The position numbers and the translations under genes are program-made. A stretch of 64,000 bases of DNA from Aliarcobacter sp. (GTDB taxonomy: Bacteria > Campylobacterota > Campylobacteria > Campylobacterales > Arcobacteraceae): contig JAQTXA010000013.1 of the NCBI GenBank assembly GCA_028689025.1, positions 1-64,000 on the forward strand, read 5' to 3'. The notes beneath the pieces were generated by a model. That model did not search any database. It was not told the origin of the DNA and saw nothing but the letters and a program-made list of their open reading frames with translations. Below, in pieces: positions 1 through 10,321 of this stretch (within the stretch, counting starts at the first letter, position 1; the number at the start of each line of letters is the position of its first letter).

Positions 1-898
1 CTTGTGAATCTGAAAAAATAAAAGGTGCAAAATAAAATACGAAATCAATTTTTCTATTTTCATCGAATTTGATAACTGAATCTAAATATTGCTTAGATGT
101 AAATTTATTCTGATTAAAAAATATTTCAATAGGCAATTCACTGTTAGCTTTAAATGTATTTTTTCTATCATTAATTAAATCTAAAGTATCTTTTAGTTGA
201 TCAATATTATTCATTTTTAAATAAGTAAAACTTAAAAGCCACAAAATTTTATCTACTGTATTTGGATTAACATTTTGTTCTTTTGCTTTTTTTAATAATA
301 TACTTGCTTTTTCATAATCTTTTAATTTTAAATAGATCAAACCTTTCTTTAAATCAGTAGGATAATCCATCGTATTTAAAACTTCTAAAGCATTTTCATA
401 CTCTTTTAATATTATATAAGTATCTGAAAGCATTCTTTTTGAATGTTCAGATAAATTTTTAAATTTTTTTGAAATTTTTACAATAGTATCAAGATATTTA
501 TTATCTTTTGAAATTTGATATAAATAATAACATGCTGCCATATACGGAAACGTATGAATATTTATATTCTCTTGTTTTTCATAAATTTTATTCAAATAAA
601 CAATTGCATTATCTATTGAATTCATTTTATAATAAGCAATTCCCATATTCAAATATGAAGGCACCTCTAATATCTTAGAAGTTTTTTCAAAAAGCTTGAT
701 TGCTTCTTCATATTCATTTTTACTCAAGTGTAAAACAGCTTTATTAAAGTCAATTTGTAATGCTAAATTTTCTTGGGATTTTTTTAACTTCTCAAATTGA
801 AAAATTATTTCGGGTTGAGATTCAATTAAGTCATCTTGCGCATATAAACTATAATTGATAAATATTGTAAATAATAATAATTTATATACTAATTTCAT
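1..898 (-). CDS. TPR-repeat protein with N-terminal signal peptide, C-terminus cut off by window edge
   Basis: Not in the ORF track because it is open at the left edge. Reverse-strand reading from ATG at 898 gives MKLVYKLLLFTIFINYSLYAQDD..., then TPR-like helices (EYEEAIKLFEKTSKILEVPSYLNMGIAYYKMNSIDNAIVYLNKIYE). Confidence 0.8.
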   Translation of the reverse strand, partial: MKLVYKLLLFTIFINYSLYAQDDLIESQPEIIFQFEKLKKSQENLALQIDFNKAVLHLSKNEYEEAIKLFEKTSKILEVPSYLNMGIAYYKMNSIDNAIVYLNKIYEKQENINIHTFPYMAACYYLYQISKDNKYLDTIVKISKKFKNLSEHSKRMLSDTYIILKEYENALEVLNTMDYPTDLKKGLIYLKLKDYEKASILLKKAKEQNVNPNTVDKILWLLSFTYLKMNNIDQLKDTLDLINDRKNTFKANSELPIEIFFNQNKFTSKQYLDSVIKFDENRKIDFVFYFAPFIFSDSQ

Positions 899-912
899 TA
901 TACTTTTAAAAC

Positions 913-1242
913 CTAAACCATTGCATTTACTTGAGCATAAAGCTCTTCATTTCTTTTTTGTAATTCATCTAATTTATTTTTTAAATTTATATTCTCTATT
1001 CTTAACTCTTGCAAGTCATCCCTTGCAACCTGTAATGTACCTTGATTAGTTTTTAAAGTATTAGCACTTATTTTTACTTGTTTTTCATACCTTTCAATTA
1101 AAGATTCAAATTTAACAATTTCTTCTTGTATAATGTTTTTTTCTTCATTTACTTTTTTATATAAAGATTTATATACATTAGAACTTGAAAAAAAGTAGAG
1201 TAACAAAACTCCAAGTACAACTATTAATAAAAAATTTTCCAA
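913..1242 (-). CDS. Small membrane-anchored coiled-coil protein, unknown function
   Basis: 109 aa, N-terminal TM helix (FLLIVVLGVLLLYFF) followed by heptad-rich coiled coil. Confidence 0.7.
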   Translation of the reverse strand: MENFLLIVVLGVLLLYFFSSSNVYKSLYKKVNEEKNIIQEEIVKFESLIERYEKQVKISANTLKTNQGTLQVARDDLQELRIENINLKNKLDELQKRNEELYAQVNAMV

Positions 1243-1260
1243 ACTTGTCCTATTTAAATA

Positions 1261-1290
1261 TAAATAGAGTAAGTAAACTTACTCTATTTA
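1261..1290. terminator. Hairpin downstream of the flagellar operon
   Basis: Perfect 14 bp arms TAAATAGAGTAAGT / ACTTACTCTATTTA with AA spacer, just after the flgE stop on the minus strand. Confidence 0.65.
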
Positions 1291-1295
1291 AGAGA

Positions 1296-3902
1296 TTATC
1301 TTTTAAGATTGATTAAGGTATTTAAAATGTCATCAGATGTAGTAATTGATTTAGCATTTGCTTCAAATGCTCTTTGAAATACCATTAAATTTACTAAACT
1401 CTCTGATAAATCTGCTGTACTTAATTCTAACGTTTTTGATTCTACTTTTGCTGTTTTATTATTATTTAAATTATATATTGGATCTCCTGATTCATTAGTT
1501 TTTCCTAATAAATTATCTCCCATTGGATTTAATCCTCTATTGTTATTAAATACAGCAATTGCTACTTGACCAACTGCAAATTCAGCTCCATCTTGCTTCA
1601 TAGTAATTAATCCTGTACTATCTACTGAAAACTCTCCAAATGCTGAATCTGAAATTCCTAAAGTATCTAATCTTAGTTGTAAACTTCCTTTTGAAGATGT
1701 TTGATCTACAGTATTAACTATTTCTATAAATTCAGCACCAGCTCCTTTTCTTCCTGAGTAATTCCCATCTATTTCTAATGGGATTGCATTTCCAGTGGTT
1801 ACTGCCGCACTATTTAATGTACTTCCTGCTGAGAAATTAATAGTTGAGCCGGAAATTGTAAATGTAGTAGTTAATGCCGTATTAGATAAAGCTGCAGTTA
1901 AACCAGCTATTATCTCAGATAAAGTTGCATTTAAATCTGAAGTATATGAAACAGTTGCTGTAGTTGATCCATCATTAATTTCAAGGGTATAAGTTGTGTT
2001 ATTAGCAGCTAAAATATTACTTACTGAAGTATCTGTTGCATTACCTGAAATAGAACCACCATCATCTATAATTTTTAAACTTCCATTAAATTCAACATCA
2101 TAATTTGAATCTAAAGTTTCTACCACTAAATGTTCATTTACAACTCTTGCAGAAACATACTTTGATAAACTTGGATTCGTATTTATCCCATTAACTAAAT
2201 CTTCTAATGTAGTTGCATCTAATATCGAAGCACTTAATGCTTGAGGAGGAGTTCCACCATCATTTGGGATTGGAAGAGTAAATTCTTTCTCTTTATCGTA
2301 AATAGTTATTCCATAAGAATAATCTTTTGGAATATTACTTTCTAAATCCAATTCTGTTTTTGTATAAACATCTTGCTGTTTACCTGTAATCAATTTAGAC
2401 AAGGCATCTCGTGATGTTTCTAATGCAGCAACACCTGAACCTTTGGCTGCATTTGTAGTTGTTTGATAATTCCCCTGAATAGTAGTACTTCCTGATACCT
2501 CTCCCACTTCAGATATTATAAATTCTTTACCTGGTATTAGTGATTTTATTTGGATAATTCCCTTTAACATATCAACATTTTTAGTTGAAGGGTAGAATGC
2601 ATCACCACTTTCTAGTACATCAGAAGATGCTCCCATACTTGGATCTTCCTTAACCATGGTAGCCACAAGTCCTGGAATTTGAGAAATTTTATCTGCTAAT
2701 GCTTTATATGTAGCAATTTTACTTGCCTCAACATCATAAGATTTTACTGCATTACTTTTGAATGTTTCTGCACTACTATTAGGATCTGTAGTTCCAAAAT
2801 TAATAGATAACGTTGTTCCATTATTTGTTATCACAGATCCTGTTGTTCCCCCAGCTAAGCCTGCATCCTCTATTGCCTTTTGAAGTCCATCTAATATTTC
2901 AGGAACATCTGCTGTTGTATCTGAATCATAATAAACTGTTGTACCAGAAATTGTAATCGAATATCTTGTATTATTTTCTGCTGTTGGTGTAACTGAAGTA
3001 ATATATGGATCTAATGGTACTCCTGTTCCACTATCTATAGATGATAAATTTCCAGTATCTCCAGATTGTAACAATGAAGTTTTAAAATCCTCACTTGCAA
3101 TTGTTGGTATATAATTTTGAGATATTTTATTTCCATTAATATAAGCATATATTTGATCTCCATCTTTACCAATAACAGAATCACTGCCCGTTTTAAAATT
3201 AATTTGTGAAGTTTGAGATATTGATGTTGAAGAAGATGCATCGGGCTCATCTTTTAATTTTTGTAACCAACTCGTATAATCCTTTATTGCTTCTTCTACA
3301 TCTGATATTTTTGAAGATTTTGTTTTCTCTCCATCTCCACTAAATACTGTTATTGAATCAGATTTTGCTGTTGTTGTATAATCTGTTGCTTTTGCAGTAA
3401 TTGTCTCTACATATGTGCTATGATTTATTATTTTTGAACTTAACAATTTTGTATAATCTGTTGTAAATACATTTACATTTGGATTTGTACTAGTTACATC
3501 ATTTTGACTATCAATTGCAGTCATCATCCAACCTTGCACTTCATTCCCGGCAGCATCTTGAAGGGTCCCATTATCTCCCATTCTAAAATTCCCTGCTCTT
3601 GTATAAAGTGTCTCAGCAGCTCCTGCACTTCTTGTATTTACTACTGTAAAAAAACCATCACCACTTAGAGCCATATCATAATTTACACCAGTTAGTTTTA
3701 AGTTACCTTGCGTATAAAGTTTTTCTGCATCAAGTACTTTTGATCCCTTACCAATTCTATCTTGGTACATTTGATCTGCAAATGAAATTCTAGAGGCTTT
3801 ATAGCCTATAGTATTTACATTTGCTATATTATTTGATTCATTATCTAAAGCTTTTTGTTGTGACGATAATCCTGAGATTCCTGTCCAAAGTGCTCCTATC
3901 AT
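1296..3902 (-). CDS. flgE: Flagellar hook protein FlgE (long form, 868 aa)
   Basis: N-terminal MIGALWTGISGLSSQQKALDNESNNIANVNTIGYKASRISFADQMYQ and C-terminal LMVFQRAFEANAKSITTSDDILNTLINLKR are typical of hook/rod proteins. Confidence 0.9.
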   Translation of the reverse strand: MIGALWTGISGLSSQQKALDNESNNIANVNTIGYKASRISFADQMYQDRIGKGSKVLDAEKLYTQGNLKLTGVNYDMALSGDGFFTVVNTRSAGAAETLYTRAGNFRMGDNGTLQDAAGNEVQGWMMTAIDSQNDVTSTNPNVNVFTTDYTKLLSSKIINHSTYVETITAKATDYTTTAKSDSITVFSGDGEKTKSSKISDVEEAIKDYTSWLQKLKDEPDASSSTSISQTSQINFKTGSDSVIGKDGDQIYAYINGNKISQNYIPTIASEDFKTSLLQSGDTGNLSSIDSGTGVPLDPYITSVTPTAENNTRYSITISGTTVYYDSDTTADVPEILDGLQKAIEDAGLAGGTTGSVITNNGTTLSINFGTTDPNSSAETFKSNAVKSYDVEASKIATYKALADKISQIPGLVATMVKEDPSMGASSDVLESGDAFYPSTKNVDMLKGIIQIKSLIPGKEFIISEVGEVSGSTTIQGNYQTTTNAAKGSGVAALETSRDALSKLITGKQQDVYTKTELDLESNIPKDYSYGITIYDKEKEFTLPIPNDGGTPPQALSASILDATTLEDLVNGINTNPSLSKYVSARVVNEHLVVETLDSNYDVEFNGSLKIIDDGGSISGNATDTSVSNILAANNTTYTLEINDGSTTATVSYTSDLNATLSEIIAGLTAALSNTALTTTFTISGSTINFSAGSTLNSAAVTTGNAIPLEIDGNYSGRKGAGAEFIEIVNTVDQTSSKGSLQLRLDTLGISDSAFGEFSVDSTGLITMKQDGAEFAVGQVAIAVFNNNRGLNPMGDNLLGKTNESGDPIYNLNNNKTAKVESKTLELSTADLSESLVNLMVFQRAFEANAKSITTSDDILNTLINLKR

Positions 3903-3979
3903 GACTTATCCTTTATTTATTAAGGTTATGAACTTAAATGTTCATATATCAATACTAATATAGTACTAATATAAAAACA

Positions 3980-5437
3980 CTATTTTTTTAATTCAATAGC
4001 TGTTTTTAATAGATCATCGGAAGTTGTGATCGATTTTGAATTTGCTTCAAATGCTTTTTGATATATAAGTAATGCAGTTAAACTATTTCCCAAATTTGAT
4101 TTACTTTGTTCTAATGCACTTCCTACTAATTTATTTAATTTACCAGCATACTTTGCACTACCAGATTCACTAGTTGCACTATATAAATTTCCCCCTTCTG
4201 GAGATAAACCTTGCTCATTAGTAAAAGCTGCTGTTTGGATTTTCCCAACAAGAAATTTATTTTCTCCATCTTTTACATACACTATTCCATCTTCAATCAC
4301 AACATCACCAATACTATTTGATAACTTTAAATTAGATAAACTTAATTGCATATTATTTAGATTTAAATTTTCTTGTCCTGTCAAATCAATTTTACTATCA
4401 ACTTCTAATAATTGAGCTCCTGCATTCCCCAGTACAGATTCTAAAGCTGCTTTTGAACTATCTACGGCACCTTTCCCCGTACCTAATTTTGCTTCTGTAA
4501 CATTTAAAGGAACTACTAGATTTTTATTTATTTCAGCTAAATCAATTTTAACTTCTTTTCCTGGAATCAATGAATTAATTGTTAATTTTCCTGAACCATC
4601 AATAGAAGAACTTAATCCTTGTATATTGGAAATTTTGTCTGAAAACTTTTTCAATGTTGTTTGAATATCAGTATCAAACTGTTGTTTATATACATTACCA
4701 TTAATAGTAATATTTATTACATCATTTTCATTTACTAATCCAGTTAAATAATTTGAATAATCTACAGTGGTCATTTGAGAAGTTGAAGCTGTTGATGCTA
4801 ATGTTGAATTTGAAGCATACAAATCAAGCTTACTTTTATAATCAGCAATTAAAGCATCCACATCTGAAAGCTTAGCTGATTTTGTTTTATAATTATTACC
4901 CGTAGTATCTGCAAAAATATCATCCGTTGCAGATAAAGTATAATCAGTAGATTTAGCATTTATTGTTTCTAAAAAATTAATATTATTTACTGTTTGAGAA
5001 GCTATTGTTCTTGAATAATTATCTGTGAAAGATGTATTCGCAGGAGTAGATACTGAACTTAATCCTAAAACATTCATATCATTCTGAGTTTTTAAAAATC
5101 CATCTGGCGCCATTTTAAAATTACCAGCTCTTGTATAATAATTTTGTACAGTACCATCTTGTTTCGTATCTCCAATTATAAAATATCCCTTACCTTCAAT
5201 AGCAACATCATAAGTATCACTTGTAAACTTTATTCCACCTTGTTGAGACATTGCCTTTGTTACATTTTGAACATTTACACCTTTACCATATCTATTTTGA
5301 TACATCATGTCTTCAAATGTTACTACATCTTCTTTATATCCTACAGTATTAACATTTGTTGCATTATTAGATTCAACATTTATTGCTTTTTCAAAAGTAT
5401 TTAATCCTGAGATTCCATTCCATAATGCACTTATCAT
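3980..5437 (-). CDS. flgE2: Second hook-family protein (FlgE paralogue, 485 aa)
   Basis: N-terminal MISALWNGISGLNTFEKAINVESNNATNVNTVGYKEDVVTFEDMMYQ and C-terminal LLIYQKAFEANSKSITTSDDLLKTAIELKK. Confidence 0.85.
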   Translation of the reverse strand: MISALWNGISGLNTFEKAINVESNNATNVNTVGYKEDVVTFEDMMYQNRYGKGVNVQNVTKAMSQQGGIKFTSDTYDVAIEGKGYFIIGDTKQDGTVQNYYTRAGNFKMAPDGFLKTQNDMNVLGLSSVSTPANTSFTDNYSRTIASQTVNNINFLETINAKSTDYTLSATDDIFADTTGNNYKTKSAKLSDVDALIADYKSKLDLYASNSTLASTASTSQMTTVDYSNYLTGLVNENDVINITINGNVYKQQFDTDIQTTLKKFSDKISNIQGLSSSIDGSGKLTINSLIPGKEVKIDLAEINKNLVVPLNVTEAKLGTGKGAVDSSKAALESVLGNAGAQLLEVDSKIDLTGQENLNLNNMQLSLSNLKLSNSIGDVVIEDGIVYVKDGENKFLVGKIQTAAFTNEQGLSPEGGNLYSATSESGSAKYAGKLNKLVGSALEQSKSNLGNSLTALLIYQKAFEANSKSITTSDDLLKTAIELKK

Positions 5438-5446
5438 CTTATTTCC

Positions 5447-6130
5447 TTAGAATATTTTTGTAATATTTGAAAATGGTAAAGTTGTTAACTGATCTGAATA
5501 AACAGGAACAGTAACACCAGCTAAAGTATATTTATTATTAGTAATTTGTTCATTATTTGAATCTAACACTGTTAATTTTCCATCACTAACTAAAGGAACA
5601 CCTGGACTTGTTAATACTATTTTATTTCCTGTTTTATTTCCCTTATCATCAAGTATTTCCCCTGCTGCATTATAATTTACTACTACACTTTTTGTAGCAT
5701 CTGTAGAGTCAGGAATAACAACTCTATCTTCTAGATATAATATTTCTTGAGCTTTAACTTGAATCTCTCCATCAATATTTTCAACAGATCTAACAGTATA
5801 AGCCTTTGTAGTCCCACTGCTTCCAATATTACCATCTTCAATATTTTTTCCAATTATTCCAGATGCATTTGATAACGAAGATTGTGTAAATGCTGTTTGC
5901 ATAGATTGCATTGCTTTTATCATCTCTTGATTCGTATTCATTTGTGACATTTGCATTTGAGTAGAAAGCATTTGTGCAGAATCCATTGGTTTTGTCGGAT
6001 CTTGTAATTTTAATTCTTGAATCATTAATTTTAAAAAATCATCATTAGTTAACTTATCATTACTTATCGCTGTTGTATAACTATTTCCATCTATACCAAC
6101 GCTTGAATTTACTTCAACTGTACTTGCCAT
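5447..6130 (-). CDS. flgD: Flagellar hook assembly scaffold FlgD
   Basis: LTNDDFLKLMIQELKLQDPTKPMDSAQMLSTQMQMSQM motif and position next to hook genes. Confidence 0.92.
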   Translation of the reverse strand: MASTVEVNSSVGIDGNSYTTAISNDKLTNDDFLKLMIQELKLQDPTKPMDSAQMLSTQMQMSQMNTNQEMIKAMQSMQTAFTQSSLSNASGIIGKNIEDGNIGSSGTTKAYTVRSVENIDGEIQVKAQEILYLEDRVVIPDSTDATKSVVVNYNAAGEILDDKGNKTGNKIVLTSPGVPLVSDGKLTVLDSNNEQITNNKYTLAGVTVPVYSDQLTTLPFSNITKIF

Positions 6131-6139
6131 TTTAATCTC

Positions 6140-6427
6140 CTATATCATGTGTTCTTCGAAGAAATATCGAACTACATTATCTGAATCCATAGAATCTTGA
6201 ACTCTAACCGCTAACTTATCATCAATTACAATAATGTCACCAGTTCCAATGATTCTTGTATTTACATAAATTTCACCACCAGTTCCAGCGGCTTTATGTA
6301 AAGAAATTATATCTCCATCACTTAATTTAAGAAATTCAGAAACTGTTATATTTGTACTGCCTAACATAACATCAACAACTATCTCAGTATCGACTAATAA
6401 GTCATAATCTCTTTCACTAATTTCCAT
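6140..6427 (-). CDS. fliN: Flagellar motor switch protein FliN (SPOA domain)
   Basis: VDVMLGSTNITVSEFLKLSDGDIISL SPOA signature; adjacent to fliH/fliG. Confidence 0.88.
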   Translation of the reverse strand: MEISERDYDLLVDTEIVVDVMLGSTNITVSEFLKLSDGDIISLHKAAGTGGEIYVNTRIIGTGDIIVIDDKLAVRVQDSMDSDNVVRYFFEEHMI

Positions 6428-6497
6428 TTTAATACTTTATTTGTTATTTGATAAATTATATCATAAAGTTATAGTATTTAATAAACATTTTATTTTA

Positions 6498-7157
6498 CTA
6501 AATAATCAAATCAAGTGAATCTAACATTGAAGATACTTTAGATTCAATATTTCCATCAAAATTTCCAAGATCACTTGCAATTACTACACCACCAGCTGTT
6601 ACATTTGCATCCATTTTTAATTCAATAAAAGCCTCTAAATTTAATTGATCTTTTAAAACCTCGTAATCTTTTGGATTTAAATGTATTTGTACTTTTGATG
6701 CCGTTTTTATTTTATCTAAAAGATGAGTTATTGTCTGTTTAGCAATTTTTGATGAATTCTCACCCACTTCAATACTTATAATTTTTTGAGCTATTGATAT
6801 AGATGTTTTTAATAATTTTGTTTCCATTTGAAAAGTTGCTTGTTCAAAAAATGCTGCATAGTGTTTCAAATCTCTAATAGCTTGGATAACTTGGGCATCT
6901 ATATCTTTCCCTTTTATTCCATCACTTTCTATATTTGCAACTTTTTGTGATATTTCATTTAATTTTAAACTTAAATTCCTAACTTCAACAAGTACAGGAT
7001 CTACTCGACCATTTATTTCTCTATCATCTAAAATTGAATTTGAATTTGCAATTACATTATTCTCTACTTGAGAATTAATAAAATTACCCAATTCATATTT
7101 TTGAACTTCTTCATTCTTGCTTAATATTTTTGCGCTAGAATATACATTATCAGCCAT
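6498..7157 (-). CDS. fliH: Flagellar assembly protein FliH
   Basis: C-terminal SISIAQKIISIEV...VQIHLNPKDYEVL...AGGVVIASDLGNFDGNIESKV, FliH/V-ATPase E-like; overlaps fliG stop. Confidence 0.85.
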   Translation of the reverse strand: MADNVYSSAKILSKNEEVQKYELGNFINSQVENNVIANSNSILDDREINGRVDPVLVEVRNLSLKLNEISQKVANIESDGIKGKDIDAQVIQAIRDLKHYAAFFEQATFQMETKLLKTSISIAQKIISIEVGENSSKIAKQTITHLLDKIKTASKVQIHLNPKDYEVLKDQLNLEAFIELKMDANVTAGGVVIASDLGNFDGNIESKVSSMLDSLDLII

Positions 7158-8167
7158 TAACCATTCTCTCTCTCAATGATGCCATCTTCCATCATTTTTT
7201 GTGCTACATCTAACATTTTTCTTTGAGCGGCTTCAATATCTTTAATTTTTACTTTATTTGACATTTCAAACTCTTCTTTAAATCTATCTCTTGCTCTTTG
7301 AGACATTGATGATGTAATTTTTTCCATGTCTTCTTCTGTAGCATTTTTCATAGCAACAACAACATCTGCAGTTTCTATACCTTGTAATATTTTCATTATA
7401 TATTCAGATTCTAGATTTAATAAATCTTCAAATACAAACATATTTTCCTTTATTTTTGTTGCTAAAGAAGTATCAATACCATTAATATTTTTTAATATAT
7501 CTTGGGCTTTTGGTCCTAATTTATTTAACATATCTGCCACAACTTTTACTCCACCAACATCAACTATAGATGATAATAAAGATTCTAATTTTTTCTCTAA
7601 TACAAGGGAAATAGTTCTTACAACATCTGGCGAAACATCTTTTATTGTAGCTATTTGAATAGTTACTTTTACTCTAATTTCTTCATCTAACTGCATCAAT
7701 ACTTCAGATGATTTATTAGGATCCATATGAGATAATATAACAGCGATAGTATGTGGAGATTCATCTTTAATAAAATCACTCAATTGTTTTGGATTTATCC
7801 CATCTAAATATGAAAAGGCTTGAGAAGCTAACTTCATTTTTGATAATTTAGCCAAAACCTCATCAGCTTCATTTTTTCCGAGAGATTTATATAATATATC
7901 TCTTGCAAAATCATATCCACCCGAATTAATAAAACCTTTAGTTCTAGTATATAAATGAAACTCTTCCAATATTGATAAAGATACTTCTTTATTAATTGAT
8001 GTTATTTGTGTAATTGCAGTTGATATAGTTTCTACAGTTTCTTTAGGTAAATGTTGAAATATTTTTACTGTTGACTCTTCTCCAATTAGTACAAAGAATC
8101 TAGCAACTTTATCTAACATTGACATTCCTTTCAGAACATCATTCTCTCTTTTAGGACTTTCAGCCAT
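7157..8167 (-). CDS. fliG: Flagellar motor switch protein FliG
   Basis: ESPHTIAVILSHMDPNKSSEVLMQLDEEIRVKVTIQIATIKDVSPDVV; MFVFEDLLNLE. Confidence 0.95.
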   Translation of the reverse strand: MAESPKRENDVLKGMSMLDKVARFFVLIGEESTVKIFQHLPKETVETISTAITQITSINKEVSLSILEEFHLYTRTKGFINSGGYDFARDILYKSLGKNEADEVLAKLSKMKLASQAFSYLDGINPKQLSDFIKDESPHTIAVILSHMDPNKSSEVLMQLDEEIRVKVTIQIATIKDVSPDVVRTISLVLEKKLESLLSSIVDVGGVKVVADMLNKLGPKAQDILKNINGIDTSLATKIKENMFVFEDLLNLESEYIMKILQGIETADVVVAMKNATEEDMEKITSSMSQRARDRFKEEFEMSNKVKIKDIEAAQRKMLDVAQKMMEDGIIERENG

Positions 8168-8181
8168 TGTTTAACACCTTT

Positions 8182-9903
8182 TTATTTAAAAGTACTATTA
8201 CCTTCATTTAATAATAATTCAATCATTCTTGCAATTTCTAGTGAATTATTATTTATTTCTTTATCTAATTCTTCAATAAATACTTCATATCTTGCAGCAG
8301 ATTCTTCATCTAACCCCTCAATATTATTCAATATTTGACTTTTAACTTTTGATTTCAATCGTCCTTGTGCAGTACTTGCATCAAATTCATGTTCATAATC
8401 AGTTAATAACATATCTTTTACTAGATTTTCATCATTGCTATCAGCATTCTTTCTAGTACCATCTCCTAAAATTACAACTTCATTATTAACAATAAATTTT
8501 TTATAAAAAATAAATAGTAAAACTGCTGCAATTATATATTGAATATACTCACTAAAATCTCTTAAAATAGATTTTATCATTGCTAATGTATCTGTAGACT
8601 CATCACCAACTATAATTGCATTACCATTTGCATCAACAGTTTGAGTAACTTGTTCAATTGGTTTAACACCAATAAACTTAAAATCTTTTACTGTGATTTT
8701 ATCTCCTCTTGTTTTATCGTAACCAATTGTATCTTGAACTACAGATTCTAATGAAGCTATAAATTCATCTTTATTTGGAATATCTTTTAAAATAGAGGAA
8801 TCAAATGTCACAGCAGCTGTTATCCGCTTAATATTTGTATAATTATTATCTTTTTGTGTAACAATTTTTTTAGAAATCTCATAATTTGTAACAGTGTTTG
8901 TACCTTCATTCTTTGAGGCAATATTATTACTTGCATTAGTATTAGCTGGTGCTTGAATATTACTATCTACACCTGCAACACCATTTGTATTAGATGGCAT
9001 TCCTTGTGAATTTGAGCTATTTTCTATTACTTGTTGAGATCTAATGCTTCCCTCAGGATTATAAATTTCTTCTTCAACATCTTTTTTTACAAAATCTAAA
9101 GAAACTGTTACTTTAGCTACGACTCTTCCCACTCCAACAAAAGGTTCTAACAATGCTACTACCTTTTTTGAGTAATCATCTTCCAATCCTTCTTTATATT
9201 TATTCTGAGTAGTTGACTTTTGGTTATTTATCTCATCCGGAGTTTGTTGAAGTAAACTACCATCTTGGTCAATTAATTGTATATTTTCCTGCTTTAGATC
9301 AGGTACAGCAGAAGCTATGAAGTTTTTAATCCCATCAATCTGCTTTTGTGTTAGAAAAATACCTGGTTTTAATGAAAGCACTGCAGATGCAGTTGTATCA
9401 CTTTTCTTTTCGGTAAAAATTGTTTCCTTTGGAATCGCAATTTTTACACTTGCTCTTAATACACCAGTAAGCGATTCTAATGATCTAGATAATTCACCTT
9501 CTAATGCTCTAAGATATTTTACTTTATTTTCAAAATTTGTAGTACCTAGAGATGATTTCTCAAATATTTCCCAGCCTACATGTTGACTTGTTGCTGCTTC
9601 ACTGGTAACTAATTTAATCTTAGCAATATTAATAAATTCTTTTGATGTTTTTAATGTTAAACTATTTCCTGTTCCACTAACTGCAAACAATATTCCCGAT
9701 GCTTCAAGTTCATCACTTGCTAACATAACTTGTGACTTGGTTAAGTTTGAAGCAATTGTATAATTTAATTTTTTATCTTCAGCTTTAACACTTGAATAAA
9801 CTAATAGACCAACTAATAATATAAATAATAAAGAAAAACCTCCAATTATAACTGCTCGTTGAGCTGTATTTAAATTGTTAATAAACTTTAAAAATTGATC
9901 CAT
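8182..9903 (-). CDS. fliF: Flagellar MS-ring protein FliF
   Basis: Two TM segments, LEGELSRSLESLTGVLRASVKIAIPKETIF and long periplasmic domain. Confidence 0.95.
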   Translation of the reverse strand: MDQFLKFINNLNTAQRAVIIGGFSLLFILLVGLLVYSSVKAEDKKLNYTIASNLTKSQVMLASDELEASGILFAVSGTGNSLTLKTSKEFINIAKIKLVTSEAATSQHVGWEIFEKSSLGTTNFENKVKYLRALEGELSRSLESLTGVLRASVKIAIPKETIFTEKKSDTTASAVLSLKPGIFLTQKQIDGIKNFIASAVPDLKQENIQLIDQDGSLLQQTPDEINNQKSTTQNKYKEGLEDDYSKKVVALLEPFVGVGRVVAKVTVSLDFVKKDVEEEIYNPEGSIRSQQVIENSSNSQGMPSNTNGVAGVDSNIQAPANTNASNNIASKNEGTNTVTNYEISKKIVTQKDNNYTNIKRITAAVTFDSSILKDIPNKDEFIASLESVVQDTIGYDKTRGDKITVKDFKFIGVKPIEQVTQTVDANGNAIIVGDESTDTLAMIKSILRDFSEYIQYIIAAVLLFIFYKKFIVNNEVVILGDGTRKNADSNDENLVKDMLLTDYEHEFDASTAQGRLKSKVKSQILNNIEGLDEESAARYEVFIEELDKEINNNSLEIARMIELLLNEGNSTFK

Positions 9904-9919
9904 ATATTATTTATCCTAA

Positions 9920-10321
9920 TTAATTTTTAGATGAAGATTCAATAACAGATTTGAATAAATTAGAATCTTTTCTTATTGATGATTGAATTGCGTCATATAG
10001 TATCTTGTTTTTAGACATTTCACTCATTTGACTATCTAAATTAACATTATTGCCATCATTTTGTTCTTGTAAGCCTGGCACTTCTAATAACTTTGGATTT
10101 ATATTAGACAAATTATTATCAATTGAAGATATGTGTTTTGAATTAGTTTGTCTCATTTTTAAACTATTAACCTGCAAGTTTAGTTCATCTTCAAAAACTA
10201 GCTCTTTTGTTTTATAATTTGGTGTATTTATATTAGCAATGTTACTTGAAATAACTTTTTGCTTTTCAGCTCTAAAATTTAACTGTTCAAAAAGTTTATT
10301 TGTTATGCTACTAGCTTCCAT
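9920..10321 (-). CDS. flgB: Flagellar basal-body rod protein FlgB
   Basis: RAEKQKVISSNIANINTPNYKTKELVFEDEL and NDGNNVNLDSQMSEMSKNKILYD. Confidence 0.85.
   Translation of the reverse strand: MEASSITNKLFEQLNFRAEKQKVISSNIANINTPNYKTKELVFEDELNLQVNSLKMRQTNSKHISSIDNNLSNINPKLLEVPGLQEQNDGNNVNLDSQMSEMSKNKILYDAIQSSIRKDSNLFKSVIESSSKN

Noticed and set aside
855-1049. 64 aa plus-strand ORF
   Set aside because: Antisense to two supported minus-strand CDSs; low-complexity by-product of AT-rich sequence.
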